Positions 26,201-34,454 of a DNA stretch of 64,000 bases are shown piece by piece. The notes beneath the pieces are model-generated. The model ran no database searches and had not been told where the DNA came from. It was given only the letters and a program-made list of their open reading frames with translations. This stretch comes from Chinchilla lanigera (lineage: Eukaryota; Chordata; Mammalia; Rodentia; Chinchillidae): positions 101,829 to 165,828 of the forward strand of contig NW_004955464.1 in NCBI RefSeq assembly GCF_000276665.1, given 5' to 3'. Position numbers and translations under genes: made by a program. Every line of letters begins with the position of its first letter. Position 1 is the stretch's first letter.

Positions 26201-27433
26201 GCAAACAACCAATTGTTTTCTTGAGCTCCTTATTTGCCCAAGGCCAGTTTGGGCAACTAAACAAGTTTTCAGATTTTAAGGAAGTTTGCTTTCCACTGTA
26301 ATTATACACAGCACTGCCTACCATTCCAACTGACATTGATCTGTGCCTTACTCAGCACCTTACACAAAGCAGGAAGTCAAGAATTAGTAAAGTCACATAA
26401 CATTTTAAAATATCACAGTAACTGTTCAAGAAAATGCTGCACTTCTCTACCCTGTCACACTGAACTCAACGGCATAAAAATTAAAGTTTACTGTTTCAGT
26501 CAGATGGTGTTAAAGCATAATGTAACAAATTAGGATAGACCCTTTAATTAACCACTTGCCTTAACAAAACATCATTAAAAATTATGTTGCCTTGCTTCAT
26601 GACAATCTTAAATACAGTATCTGAACCCCAACATCTATTTTAAATGAAAATACAGATTTCCAGTTAGTTGCTTTAACTCAGAAACCTTACACATTTATAT
26701 TCCACTTAAAGCAAAAGTTATTTACTTCCTACAGTTTTACTTCGAAGTTGCTTTAAATTATGGCTATTTCCAACAGACTCTATACACTTACAGAAATCTT
26801 ACAGATTTCTCATTCTTTGGGATTACAGTATTAGGAGTTGGTCAGAGAATCTCATCAAGCAAGGAAGGTCTCCTGATCTAGTCCGATCACATTCCGTTCT
26901 GCACACGCACCTCGACACACAGCGAAATGGTCTGGGGGTGCATCACCAATAGCGCTCCCGCCTTGGGCAACAAGCGTGGGGGGGCCACACCTGCAGGCCA
27001 GTTTGTTCATCTCCAGGCAACTCCCGGAGTGAGGGGGCGCTTTGCTCTCGACATTAACGACAAATCTGGGGCTGGATCTTGCCCATCTGAACCTAGCACA
27101 AATCAACGCAAATCCTAAATATGGATAAAGTGTAAATGTGCCAAGTCCTTTCCCTTCAAGGAAAATATGGAGGAAGAGGGGTCGCGAGAAGCGCAGGCCA
27201 GCGCGCCATCACACCGCGGCGTCTCCGGCGTACACGTGCACGCACGCGCTCGGAGCCCGCCGGGCCGCGGCCTGGCAGGCCCGGGCGGAGGGGCTCTTCC
27301 CGGTAGGCGCGCGGACCCGGGAGGCCGAGCCCGCGACCCGAGCGCGCGGCGGACGGGAGCCAGGCCCCGCACTCACCCACAGGATGAGGCTGTCGCACAG
27401 CTGCCGCTCCGGGGACGCCAGCGACTCCTCCAT
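898..27433 (-). CDS. HOOK1: HOOK1, exons 1-9 (5' part of gene; continues beyond base 1)
   Basis: Microtubule-motor adaptor of the Hook family. Known for the family: the N-terminal HOOK domain binds the dynein light intermediate chain, the coiled coil contacts dynein-dynactin, and the C-terminus binds cargo through the FTS-FHIP complex; roles in endosome transport and the spermatid manchette. Seen here: nine minus-strand exons, all GT-AG, joining in frame to 260 codons plus 2 nt without a stop. Diagnostic stretches are LCDSLILW (exon 1), [16 protein letters not shown] (2), [18 protein letters not shown] (3), [11 protein letters not shown] (5), [13 protein letters not shown] (6), LMSKE and GELEQQ (7), then heptad-like coiled coil (8-9). 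[10 protein letters not shown] and the [10 protein letters not shown] region fit HOOK1 better than HOOK2 or HOOK3 as I remember them. Intron phases 0,2,0,0,1,0,0,0, then 2. The family protein is about 728 residues, so roughly the first third is here. No disabling change is seen. Confidence 0.96.
1915..2308 (+). mobile_element. Probable solo LTR remnant
   Basis: The segment near 2160-2290 has the layout of an LTR R-U5 region: CTCAGTGGCACTCTGGATCC, then AATAAACTTT, then a T-rich end at TTTTAACA. The left boundary is not certain and no target duplication was found. Family not named. Confidence 0.4.
2575..3340 (+). mobile_element. Tigger/MER6-like DNA transposon remnant
   Basis: Opens with GGTTGAATATACCCTATCTG and GACTGGGACCAGAAGTGTTT, matching from memory the old mammalian Tigger-group repeats that begin GTTGAATATCCCTTATC. 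Strongly degraded; the right limit is approximate. In HOOK1 intron 8. Confidence 0.45.
3375..3437 (+). mobile_element. Old ID-like SINE
   Basis: GGGGCTGAGGGTGTAGTTTA with GGCAGAGCAAGTGCTTGGCA and CAAGGCCCCAGCACC. Diverged relative of the ID element in HOOK1 intron 8. Confidence 0.65.
3440..5242. other. HOOK1: HOOK1 intron 8 sequence, mostly unassigned
   Basis: AT-rich. Apart from the MIR at 4935-5145, nothing is recognised; short open frames here show no family similarity. Confidence 0.4.
4935..5145 (-). mobile_element. MIR SINE
   Basis: Antisense MIR pattern: CTCATTTAATCCTTAAAATT, then a TTTTCTCAAAAGAGTAAGTT segment, AACTAGTAATATGGTCAGG and CTATGCTCTTAAACATC. Confidence 0.55.
5243..5268. 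repeat. (CA)n microsatellite
   Basis: Uninterrupted CA dinucleotides, about 13 units, in HOOK1 intron 8. Confidence 0.95.
5597..5680 (-). CDS. HOOK1: HOOK1 coding exon 8
   Basis: 84 nt, 28 codons from LKRALEEL to CQELDMQ, Glu/Leu/Lys-rich coiled coil. Acceptor TTTCAG, donor GTATGG. Confidence 0.95.
6520..6582 (-). CDS. HOOK1: HOOK1 coding exon 7
   Basis: 63 nt, 21 codons from [10 protein letters not shown] to GELEQQ. Linker into the coiled coil; acceptor TTTCCCAG, donor GTGAGT. The SSP..D.VGELEQQ pattern is a HOOK1 paralogue marker (HOOK3 differs here). Confidence 0.95.
7413..7480 (-). CDS. HOOK1: HOOK1 coding exon 6
   Basis: 68 nt. Completes the Glu codon, then [20 protein letters not shown] and QE. 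Helix after the HOOK core; donor GTGAGT. Confidence 0.95.
7490..9762. other. HOOK1: HOOK1 intron 5 sequence, nothing recognised
   Basis: AT-rich intronic DNA. No exon, RNA gene or clear repeat is seen before the ID element at 9777. Confidence 0.45.
9777..9873 (-). mobile_element. ID SINE with 14-bp target duplication
   Basis: Reverse-oriented element: T-run, GGTACCGGGAACCAAACTCA, CTTGCGCTTGCCAGGCAGGC, ending GCTAAATCCCCAGCCC. Flanked by perfect repeats TATATAATTTACTT at 9763-9776 and 9874-9887. Young insertion in HOOK1 intron 5. Confidence 0.95.
9939..10026 (+). mobile_element. ID SINE
   Basis: GGGCTGGGGACATAGCTCAG, CTGGCAAACGCAAGGTCCTG, GATTCCCAGTACC, then an A tail. Lies 65 bp from the opposite-strand copy at 9777. 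Confidence 0.9.
10209..10341 (-). CDS. HOOK1: HOOK1 coding exon 5
   Basis: 133 nt, beginning [16 protein letters not shown] and including [19 protein letters not shown]. Ends with the first base of a split Glu codon. Donor GTAGGT; acceptor CTGCAG. End of the HOOK domain proper. Confidence 0.95.
11214..11264 (-). CDS. HOOK1: HOOK1 coding exon 4
   Basis: 51 nt, 17 codons, [17 protein letters not shown]. Phase 0 at both ends; acceptor TTAG and donor GTATGA. Confidence 0.94.
11480..12255 (+). mobile_element. Old L1M ORF2 fragment (left part)
   Basis: Degraded L1 ORF2 sequence of the endonuclease-to-RT linker: CTTTTCAAGTATACATGGTA, CACATACCATAGTTAGGTCG, later TGCCAACAAATTAGACAAC. Interrupted on the right by the element at 12290-12790 and resumed at 12796. 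In HOOK1 intron 3. Confidence 0.65.
12290..12790 (-). mobile_element. L1 3'-UTR-like element with two tandem units
   Basis: Begins with a T-rich/A-rich stretch, then two related units near 12355-12485 and 12515-12655 (GATAGGAATTAACAACGGTT and GGTAGGAGTTCAACAATGGT). The first unit is the reverse complement of the tandem units at 36732-37127 and is also similar to the 3' ends of the minus-strand L1s at 37325, 45061 and 63930. It therefore appears to be a minus-strand L1 3'-UTR fragment inserted into the L1M. Confidence 0.55.
12796..13320 (+). mobile_element. Old L1M 3' end (right part)
   Basis: L1M end sequence: GATCATGGTATATCAATATA, AATCTATAGGGACACAAAGC, AACTTCAACTGTACACAATA. Continues the fragment at 11480-12255. 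Confidence 0.65.
13376..13448 (-). CDS. HOOK1: HOOK1 coding exon 3
   Basis: 73 nt. The first base completes the split Ile codon; then 24 codons including [18 protein letters not shown], the family-diagnostic HOOK-domain motif. Donor GTATGA; acceptor TTTTAG. Confidence 0.96.
13655..13925 (-). mobile_element. MIR SINE
   Basis: ATAAACATTTATTAAATATT, GACATCCTGCTAGCAG, GGGAAACTGGGTACAAGAAA and GGTCATTTACCCC follow the antisense MIR order. Lies in intron 2, about 200 bp upstream of exon 3. Confidence 0.55.
14055..14160 (+). mobile_element. Interrupted ID-like SINE
   Basis: Left half GGGGCTACGGATATAGTTCA and a right-half trace GTAAGTCCCGATCCCAGAC are separated by about 55 bp of unrelated sequence. 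Possibly an old ID copy with an internal insertion. Confidence 0.4.
14412..14961 (+). mobile_element. Solo ERV LTR with 4-bp duplication
   Basis: 550 bp starting TGTAGGGGGCAATG and ending GCCATAACA, bounded by CATG on both sides (14408-14411, 14962-14965). Contains a TATA-like TGTATATAAGG near 14807-14817 and an ATTAAA signal at 14881-14886. The 4-bp duplication fits a class I (gammaretrovirus-like) ERV. No internal genes are present, so it is a solo LTR in HOOK1 intron 2. Confidence 0.85.
15825..16040 (+). mobile_element. MIR SINE
   Basis: Sense MIR order: TTGGAGTCAGATCAAACTG, GCAATTTACTCATTAGTTGA, CTCATGTATAAACTGAGGG, AGTATCTACCTGATAG. Confidence 0.65.
16285..16695 (+). mobile_element. MLT1-type MaLR LTR
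   Basis: Clear MLT1 landmarks: AACCTTACTTGGAAATAGGG, GATGTAATCAGGTAAGATG, ATCCAATATGACTGATGCCC, ACATGAAGACAGAAG, CCTCAAGAACTGTGA, CCACCTAATCTGTGGTATTC. In HOOK1 intron 2. Confidence 0.9.
17503..17699 (+). mobile_element. Long B1-like SINE with 13-bp target duplication
   Basis: GCCAGGCGTGGTAGTGCATG, internal B-box-like GCGAGTTCAAGACCAGCCTG, then a repeated GGCCAGCCTG segment, CCCTGTCTC and a long A tail. Flanked by AAGAAAGGGCTCA at 17490-17502 and 17700-17712. 7SL-derived, longer than a mouse B1 monomer because of the internal duplication. Confidence 0.9.
17953..18029 (+). repeat. GGGTTAAC minisatellite
   Basis: Seven units of 10-11 bp around the core GGGTTAACTTT, most containing the palindrome GTTAAC. 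Units differ slightly (GGGTTAACGTG, GGGTTAATTCG). It lies 60 bp left of the Tigger-like element. Confidence 0.9.
18240..18358 (+). mobile_element. ID SINE with 16-bp target duplication
   Basis: GGGCTGGGGATTTAGCTCAG, CTGGCAAGCGCAAGGTCATG, GGTTCCTGGTACC, then a tail with the CCAAAAAAAGACC pattern. Perfect duplication AAAATTACCTAGGTTT at 18224-18239 and 18359-18374. Inserted into the Tigger-like element. Confidence 0.95.
18370..18478 (+). repeat. About 20-bp minisatellite inside the Tigger-like element
   Basis: Five to six units of 19-21 bp of the form GTTTA.GGAGTGTGGGAAAG, starting GTTTAAGAGTGCAGAAAGC and ending GTTTATAAAG. Confidence 0.8.
18707..18799 (+). mobile_element. ID SINE with target duplication
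   Basis: GGGGCTGGGGATGTAGCTCA through GATTCCTGGTACC and an A-rich tail. Flanked by AATAATGAAGTAGA (18692-18705) and AATAATGAAGCAGA (18800-18813), one mismatch. Confidence 0.93.
18814..19615. other. HOOK1: HOOK1 intron 2 sequence, nothing recognised
   Basis: AT-rich intronic DNA up to exon 2, without a clear repeat or RNA gene. Confidence 0.45.
19616..19701 (-). CDS. HOOK1: HOOK1 coding exon 2
   Basis: 86 nt with an AG acceptor before 19701 and donor GTGAGT. Starts [15 protein letters not shown] and ends in the first two bases (AT) of a split Ile codon. Part of the calponin-homology-like HOOK domain. Confidence 0.95.
19702..21340. other. HOOK1: HOOK1 intron 1, distal part, nothing firm
   Basis: No exon or RNA gene seen. 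A stretch near 20640-20800 vaguely recalls an old MIR-like repeat but is too degraded to call. Confidence 0.4.
21345..21875 (+). mobile_element. Probable solo ERV LTR
   Basis: U3-like pyrimidine-rich sequence, then a duplicated GATAAGCAGGG motif, CTCTCAGACTGAAGC, CTCAATAAATTCTTTCC and a short U5-like tail. No internal genes; limits and family uncertain. Confidence 0.5.
22085..22530 (-). mobile_element. 5'-truncated L1, 3' end only
   Basis: Minus-strand L1 3' UTR: TTTATTTATTGGTACAATTT, GAATTTGTATCCGTACATGA, a pyrimidine-rich tract with CCTTCC repeats (polypurine on the sense strand). Same 3'-end type as the plus-strand L1 ending at 52573. Confidence 0.8.
22531..23344. other. HOOK1: HOOK1 intron 1 sequence, nothing recognised
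   Basis: No gene, RNA or firm repeat seen. Confidence 0.4.
23345..23571. mobile_element. Fold-back (MITE-like) element with about 90-bp arms
   Basis: Left arm 23345-23436 is an imperfect inverted copy of the right arm 23481-23571. Shared blocks are AAAATAAGAC, TCAGCCTTGAAAAC and AGCCTATCCTTG. The 44-bp spacer begins with its own small hairpin CTGCTTTAGAAAGCAG at 23437-23452. No coding capacity; inferred to be an old non-autonomous DNA transposon. Confidence 0.8.
23695..25107 (-). mobile_element. L1 3' part, minus strand
   Basis: Antisense L1 ORF2 C-terminal and 3'-UTR landmarks: TTATTTCACTTAACATTATG, CCATTCATCTGTTGCTAGAC, CAAATGGAATCTCTAG, TCTCACCAATAATGTAGACT, ending TTTTGTGCCAGTACTG next to the SINE at 25108. 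All frames broken. Confidence 0.85.
25108..25290 (-). mobile_element. ID-B1 composite SINE
   Basis: Antisense ID-like half (CTCTACCACTGAGCTATATC CC) directly joined to an antisense B1-like half (GAGACAGGGTCTTGCTAAAT, GCCTCAGCCTCCCACATAGC). This is the B1-dID layout of non-muroid rodents. Confidence 0.8.
25291..27179. other. HOOK1: HOOK1 intron 1, proximal part
   Basis: No exon, RNA or clear repeat is seen. From about 26880 CpG dinucleotides become more frequent towards the island. Confidence 0.4.
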
Positions 27434-27700
27434 GGCGGGACGCTCGCCGGAGCCTGCCCCTCGTGGCGGTTTCCCCGCGCCGCTGTCACCACCACCCGCC
27501 AGCCGGGAAAGCTCGCGGGCCAGGCCGGGCGTCCGCGCCGCTCACGCGCGAAGCCCCACGCCGCAGACTGCTCCGAGCAGCAACCCCCTCGGCTCCGCCT
27601 CACGCCCGCCCCGCCCCCCACGGCCGCACCTGGGCCCCGCCCTACCGCCCCACCCCTCGCCTGCACACCTCGCCGCCTCTCTGAGTGACCTGCGCATGCA
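27180..27700 (-). promoter_or_regulatory. HOOK1: HOOK1 CpG-island promoter
   Basis: Very G+C-rich, CpG-dense stretch in an AT-rich window, covering exon 1 and its 5' side. GC-box-like motifs (GCCCCGCC) occur at 27608-27619 and 27634-27642. No TATA box is seen near the expected start, as usual for a CpG-island promoter. The transcription start is inferred to lie between about 27440 and 27700; it cannot be placed exactly. Confidence 0.85.
27377..27433 (-). CDS. HOOK1: HOOK1 coding exon 1
   Basis: Encodes 19 residues from ATG at 27433 (context GCCATGG, with G at -3 and +4) to LILW, followed by donor [14 protein letters not shown] is the conserved start of the HOOK domain. The preceding residues [11 protein letters not shown] differ from the proline-rich human start I remember, and the segment is two residues shorter. 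The exon lies inside the CpG island. Confidence 0.95.
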
Positions 27701-29249
27701 CCAGTCACAAAGCGGTAAGGTGGCCGGGAGGGGTGGGCGGAGGCAGGAAGAACAGGATAGGCAGAGCAGAGAGGGCTGCTGATTGGATGGCCCCTCGTGG
27801 GCTCCGACCAATGAGCAGGAGAGGAGCGTGAGACTCAGGGCGAAAGCTAGAGTGGGTAGGGAGAGGTTTATGACCTGGCAGGTGCAGTACTGGGAGGTCC
27901 GGTCTGTGCGCTGGGGAGCAAGCGCGCTTGCGTGGCAGAGACTAGTTTGGCCTAAGCCACCAGGAGGCACAGAAGGGCAGCAGGACCCGTCTGACCTTGG
28001 CGGCAGGTCCCCGGGCTACACCTGCGGGGTCCAGACTACTCCTACTGGTCTTCCCAAAGAGATCGTGCCCAGGAATTAAAACCCCTCAAGGAAAGACGAC
28101 CTGATTTTTTCCTGGTCGCTCATTTGAAAAGGGGTGTTTTAATGTGCAGACGTGGCAAAAAAATGGATGACTTAGGAAAAAGAAAGCAGTTTTTAATGCT
28201 TCTTAAATCTAATATGCTCTCGTGGGATTACAGATCATGGCTATTTCATTTTAAATACGATAAAGGAAAGGCTACTTTCGGACAGCAAAATGAAAAACAA
28301 GGTATCTTAGTTTTCAAAGAACATGGAAGATATCACTGTACCCATTTTCTTTTCTTTTCTAAGAATATTAGTGGTGGGTAGTGGTTTAAAATTTGAAACT
28401 CTCCGAGGTACTGATAGTGGCTTGCGTTATTGGGAGGTGCTAGAATATTCCTAGCCTTGCTGTTGGGGTTCATCAGTTCACACATTCATAACTTCATCAT
28501 GTCGTGCTCTATGTAAGAAGGCATCTGGCTCATTTAAATTTCGTTTATATATTTAGACATGGAAAGTTTAATACTTCTATGATAGATGGCTGCAATTAAA
28601 AGCCTCCAATGTAAATCAGTCTCATTCTAAAAATATCAAGCATGCATTTGCTATTGAATTCCTTAACGTTATTTCAGAATTTAACATGTTTGGAATCACT
28701 TTACTTTCTGGACACCAGGAACACTGATCATATGACTTGATGACAACTGCAGGATCTAAGTCTGGAAGACACGGTACAAATTGTGACTTTCCTCCCCACA
28801 GGCTTTGGCCTCAGCTTTTTCCTGTGAACCCCAACTTCCTAATTCTTAACATCGTTGTAATTAAAATGTAAACATACATTGTACAGGTAATGTAAATTGC
28901 AAATTGTAAACTTTGCTAGTATGAGTTACATATTCAAAAGCATCTGAGAACATCTTTTGCTGAACTCTACAGCTGGCTGAACTATTCAAATAAAATAATG
29001 AGAGTAACTGACAGGTTGAGTTATCCTTTTGTGTTCTACTCACACAGGATAATCCTAAAGGAAGGAAGGATGCCCAATTCTCTTTATGGTACTAGATCTG
29101 ATGAAAAAATGTGTGAAGGAAAATCAGTTGATGCCAGAATGTTCTGGTTTGTATCCGGACATCTTCTCAGAGCCTCATGGACTCAGAAACAAATATCTCA
29201 AATAAATATGAAAAAGAAAAAATATGAATCACTGAAATAGAACAATAAA
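27701..29249. other. Upstream flank of HOOK1, no gene seen
   Basis: Moderately G+C-rich to about 28080, then AT-rich. Long open frames in the G+C-rich part lack family similarity. A divergent non-coding transcript is possible but not shown by sequence. Confidence 0.4.
27782..27812. promoter_or_regulatory. Pair of opposed CCAAT boxes upstream of HOOK1
   Basis: ATTGG at 27782-27786 (CCAAT on the minus strand) and CCAAT at 27808-27812, about 350 bp upstream of the HOOK1 ATG. The surrounding bases resemble NF-Y sites. Function is inferred from motif and position only. Confidence 0.45.
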
Positions 29250-30540
29250 AGATAATGAGAAAAGTGAGGTATACTTTCATATACAAGTGGAACAAGCATT
29301 TTAGAAAAAAAATGACAATATTTATCAAGAAACTTTAAACTATCTACATCTTTTAAACCCATCAGTCCTCTCCTGTTCATAAATTATACTGAAATCATCA
29401 GAAATATAGTCAAAGGCTTTGAACAATGACCTGCATTACAAGCCTATAGATATGGATCAGTTCATCTCCAATAAGAAAGGTTAAATAACCTTATAGCAGA
29501 TTAACATCTAATGAAATAATGCTTTAAAGATTGTTTGAAACTAGGAAAATTGTCATACTATATTAAATAAAATTTAGATGTAAAGTAGTACACATGTTTG
29601 TGAGTTTAATATTATAAAAATTATTTATATATTTTAACATGTTCACAGCAAGAAGACAAAAGATATTCATTAAACCATTTTTGTGTTTATATATAGATGT
29701 GATTATATTCTTTAATCTTTTATATTTTTATTCTCTCTGCAATTATTTTGTATTACATTATAATCAGAGAGAAGACATTAGAAGAAATGGCAAATGCAGT
29801 ATAAGCATCATTTCTAACTATTAAATTGGCATTTGGTTTTTAAAATTGACACTCACATATAAGGAGTTGAATGAAATTAGCTTTGAAACACTGTCAGATC
29901 ACAAATTAACACAATCTCTGAAAGGTTTTGGAGAATATATATCAAAGGCTTTTAAAATGTTCAAAGTAACCATTAGGCTGGTAACCTTTACGCTAGTAAT
30001 TTTGCTTTCAGAATCTATTCTAAGAAAATAATCAGATGCCAAAGAAGTTGATTACAGTGCTATTTATCAAGGCCAAAAATGGAAAAATAAATGGCTACAA
30101 AATATCCGTAAGAGGAGTGATTAAACACTTTATAGTCTATTACATAATTAAATATAACCATTAGTATATTTTGGAAGAAGCTTAATTAGGAAAGTGCTTT
30201 CAAAATAATGTTAAGAGAAAAAAATGATGGTACAAATTTGTGCATATGGTGTGGATCCCAATGCACACATAGTTATATACATACTTTTCTGTATAAATAT
30301 ACATTTACATTGGATTCCTATTTGTGTAAGCATGGGGTATGTATACTGTAAATATACATATACATAGGTAAAATATACATAGAGAAACAAAAAGGGGGAC
30401 TAAAGAAAACATTAAAATATTAATAGTGATGATTATGTTGACTGGAGTAATAGATAAGTTTCACCTTCTTTGTACTTTACAGTGATTTTGTGATTTTCCA
30501 TAGCAATTTTCTTTTTATAAAAAAGAGCTAAAGGCTAAGA
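29250..30540 (+). mobile_element. Old L1-like 3'-end fragments
   Basis: Two successive stretches (about 29250-29775 and 29840-30540) carry old L1 3'-end phrasing: ATTCTAAGAAAATAATCAGA, GTGCTATTTATCAAGGC, GATTAAACACTTTATAGTC, GTACTTTACAGTG. Subfamily not assigned. Confidence 0.45.
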
Positions 30541-30635
30541 ATGATTAATATTAAATAAATATTAACATATATACATGTATGAATACACACACACCTATGT
30601 AACCATAGAGAGATTAAGAAAAGAGTTGGTTAAAA

Positions 30636-30751
30636 TTAGTTGGGTGTAGTGGTGCACATTTGTAACCCTGGCATTTGAGAGACTGAAGCAGGAGAAAAAT
30701 GAGCTCAAGGCCAACCTGGGCTACAAAGTGAGACTCTGTCTCAGACAAAAA
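30636..30751 (+). mobile_element. B1-like SINE
   Basis: TTAGTTGGGTGTAGTGGTGC, GAGCTCAAGGCCAACCTGGG, GAGACTCTGTCTCAG. Diverged monomer without the internal duplication. Confidence 0.85.
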
Positions 30752-33180
30752 TTATAGATAAACCCTCAGTTTGGATCTCTATATACTAGCATAATAGTTA
30801 TATTTCTGTATTGATGAGGAAATTTTGGTGGTGAGAAGAAAGCAAACTAACAATTTTTAAACATGTTGTTGGAAGGGTATGGAAACTTTGGACTCAATGG
30901 AAGAGCAGAAGAAGTCAGCACAGGAGAGGGCAGGTCCCAGAACAGTTCACCAGATCTAGGTAACAAAAACCACTGGGAGTCTTCAGGACACCACTTGGAT
31001 GAGAATCACAAAGTTGTTGCTGGATCTTTCTGAGTCATTCTACTTAAAATCCACATTTCACAGGAGGCACCTGATTTGCTGTTTGGAGATATGAGTCTAA
31101 CACTTTGCTAGCAGAGAGCAGAACACTCAGACTGGCTGTCTCACCAAGACTGCAGGCTCACGGGCCAGCTCCCAGCAGAAGGAGACTACAGACAAAAACA
31201 AAAACAGCTGTCTCCACATGGCCTTGAAGGGATGTTATGAGGATAAATACATGTGCAATGCTTAGCACACATGCTATATCATAACATTTGCTCAATACAC
31301 TTTAAACCTGACATACACGTATGTGAGTCTGCATCCTCTGTGTTCTGAGATATGGGTATCTGTGTATGTGTTTGGACTCACCAAGAAAAGATAATAAAAT
31401 ATATTAAAACGTTAGTAAAATTGTTTACTATTTTCTAATTTAACCACAATGGACAAAGATGGCCTTTTTGGTTCCAAGGGAATGAAACTGTTTTTAAAAA
31501 GAGAGAGAGACATGATTTTGATGGGATTTTGGGCTCTGAATTTGTCTGCAAAGAGAAAACTAGTAAGAGATGAAAAATCTCTTGGCACAGCCCTTAAAAA
31601 GAACTGTAGAAGAACTGTAAAGAACAAAATCTGTCCCTTAGACACACAGGTGATGGAATGAAGAAATATATAAATTCTAAGCCTTTCTCTGCTGATTTCT
31701 GTATACCTAGATGGCTGAGAGTTGACACTGGTTGGAGAAGTCTGGCTTGCATAGGTGTGGAACTCAGCATGACCATACATGCAACAAACAGTCCTGCAAG
31801 GCATTCACTTCTGAAGTGAAGTACTGTGTCCACACTCAGAGGATCCTGACCACACTTCTTAGGCATAGCTATCCTTTCTAGTCCTCAAACAGATGTGCTC
31901 CAAATGTTGAAAAAAAAAAGAAAGGGTTGAAAGAAGAGGAGGAGGCAGAGAGAAAGGAAAGAACTGCAGCCCAGACTCCATCCATCTCAGTAGTGGAAAG
32001 ATAGAGGAAGCCAGAATGGTATATTAATCCAACTCTGGGGTTAACTTCATTTTCTGAATAACCCCCAAAGTGCTCCACAATCCATGATATTCAAAGGACT
32101 GTAGCAAACTTGAACTACATCTGGTCAGCGGTCAAGTGCACCAGCAGAATTTGTAGACTGACAGTTTTCAGACTCTCTTGGATACTTTAGAATAATAGTT
32201 TACAGATTTTAGGTAATTTACAAGTCCTAGGAAGAGTCTTAGGGAAAAGAGATGGTCATGAAAATTGCCACTTTATTTGTGTGCATATTTATTTATAACT
32301 TATTAATTTTTGAGGCTTTTTTAGTTTTAATGTTTTATTAGTATATATTTGCAGCATATAATGATTACATTCATCTTCTGGTTCTTAGATCTGTAATCAC
32401 AGAGACACAAGTGCCTAAATTTTGCCTAAGCTCCATCAAATACTGTTTTACAAGTGGGAAAGAAAAATCAGTTCCAGACATAAGTAACAATACCAGATAA
32501 TTCTTCAATTTATGTTTTACACTTGCATAAAGGAATGTTTAACTTGCCATCATTGAGTGAAAATAAATATAGCCATTTCATTTATTAAACTTATTTAAAC
32601 TCATGCTAAAGCTCTAAATATAATTGTATGCTTGTTTTACCTTGCTCTAAATAACTCAAATTAGAAAAATATTCAAATAGCAACATATAAGTAGCATTTT
32701 CAAATACTTAAAAACAACAGGTAAAGTTGGGCATTTGGTTTTTAAAAATTATATTGATAATGTAAAGTATCAATTAAACATTTAAATCTTGTAGTTTATA
32801 TCTCAGTTTAAGAAAATCACAAAATGTGTCACCATTTTACATCATATTAAAAGACATAAGCCATGCTTTTGCATTCAGTTGGTGACCTATTTTTTTCTAT
32901 GTACAAAAATACTTCTAATCCATGTAAGCAGATTTTAATATAAAGACCAAACAGTGTCACACAGTGGATAATCATTTAATCCACAGATGTTTGTCTATAA
33001 AAAAGCAAGAATAAGCTGGCTTTATAGTATAAATGCTCAGGCTATCTCCTATTGCTTACTAGATTGTTGAAAATTAATATTTTAAAAAGAAAAAATATAT
33101 CTATACTGAATAAAGTCACATTTACAAGATATGTGTAATATGTCTAAAAATAAAAAAAAGTCTAATAAGTGCATAAATTC
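30752..33180. other. Intergenic, mostly unassigned
   Basis: No gene or RNA seen. A short stretch at 32315-32372 (ATATTTGCAGCATATAATGA) looks like a minus-strand L1 3' end. Confidence 0.4.
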
Positions 33181-33324
33181 TGGCTAGGTGTGTTAGCACA
33201 CATCTGAAATCCCAGCACTCAAGAGGTTGAGGCAGGAGGATTGCTGAGGGCTTGAGGCCAGTCTGGGCTACATAGTGAGTTCAAGGGCAGTCTGATCCCT
33301 GTAGTGAGATCCTGTCTCAAAACA
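33181..33324 (+). mobile_element. Long B1-like SINE
   Basis: TGGCTAGGTGTGTTAGCACA, GAGGCAGGAGGATTGCTGAG, GGGCTACATAGTGAGTTCAA, GATCCTGTCTCAAAA. Carries the same internal GAGTTCAAGG...CAGTCTG duplication as the copy at 17503. Confidence 0.88.
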
Positions 33325-34454
33325 AGCATGATTTCTACAGAAGACTGGGATTATGTTAGAAATTCTACTTACATTTCATTATACCTTGAGAAGATTTACA
33401 ACTACTGTTACTAAATGTGATACTCTGAAGCCTCCACATGTATATGAAAAATGCATTAAAGTGGCATTTTTCAAAAAAAGATGTATGTTCTTTGCTCTCC
33501 ATGTGTTAGATAAATATAGCTTATGTGGAATATAATATATATAAAAATGCCAAAGTTATAGAAGCAAGGAATCTATCAGGTCATTAAGAACAGGAGAAGG
33601 GGGACAACTTTGTCACAAGCAATAACAAAGAAGCAGAGGTGGAAATGCCAGGAAGGATGTGTGAAGTGTTAACTGATGGAAACAGTTGCAGAGAACACTT
33701 GGAAACCCAGTTATGGCTAATGAAAGTTTAAAAATATTTTTCCAAATAAACAAATGATTCTCAGTATGACTTGGAAGTATTCTCCAGACATCCTAAAGGC
33801 AAAATAAAGTAAACAAGAAATAATGATAGATATAATTGAGCAGGGCCTACCCTGGTACAAAGAAGCAGCAAATTTTACTAAATTAGTGGGCTCAGCATTG
33901 TAAAATTATTCTGTACGATAATAAGTTAATATTATTACTTAGTTATTGCAGACTGATCAGGCCCACGATCTCCTAAATGAGTGGACGGTGAAGGCTTAAA
34001 TAAAAGAGACAAGTGGTATGATTTTAAGGCTCCAGGAGGTTCAAACTCCTCTAACAGAATTTGACATTCTCTGGGGGCTAATTCAAAGAACTACTCTCAG
34101 CAGCCCATATTTATTTGGATTTCAAACAAAGGAGGGGGATACTGAAGAAAACACGGAAATCTGGAAGCAGATCTTGGGAGATAGTTCAAAGACTTCCCCA
34201 GGTAGAAAAGTATGCTAATTAGAAGACTAGCTTATCTCCAGGTTGACATTCATTGTAGGAGTGTGGAGCCTGCAGCTGCAGTCTCTTTTTAGTTAACTGG
34301 GGTTGGACCAGGCATCCTCAGTTGTGGCTTTGGACAGACTCACAAGTAAACATGGAAAGCCAATTGGTTAATTTAAATCCTGCTCAGAGGCATGTCATAG
34401 TGGTCTCCATCAGTATGAACACAATAGGTGACTATAAAGATGCCTAGTCTTGAA
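33325..34454. other. Intergenic, nothing recognised
   Basis: No exon, RNA gene or clear repeat. Confidence 0.4.

Noticed and set aside
27138..27782. 214-codon plus-strand open frame and others in the CpG island
   Set aside because: Stop-poor because of high G+C; low-complexity Pro/Arg/Ala composition, no family similarity, and it overlaps HOOK1 exon 1 and promoter in antisense.
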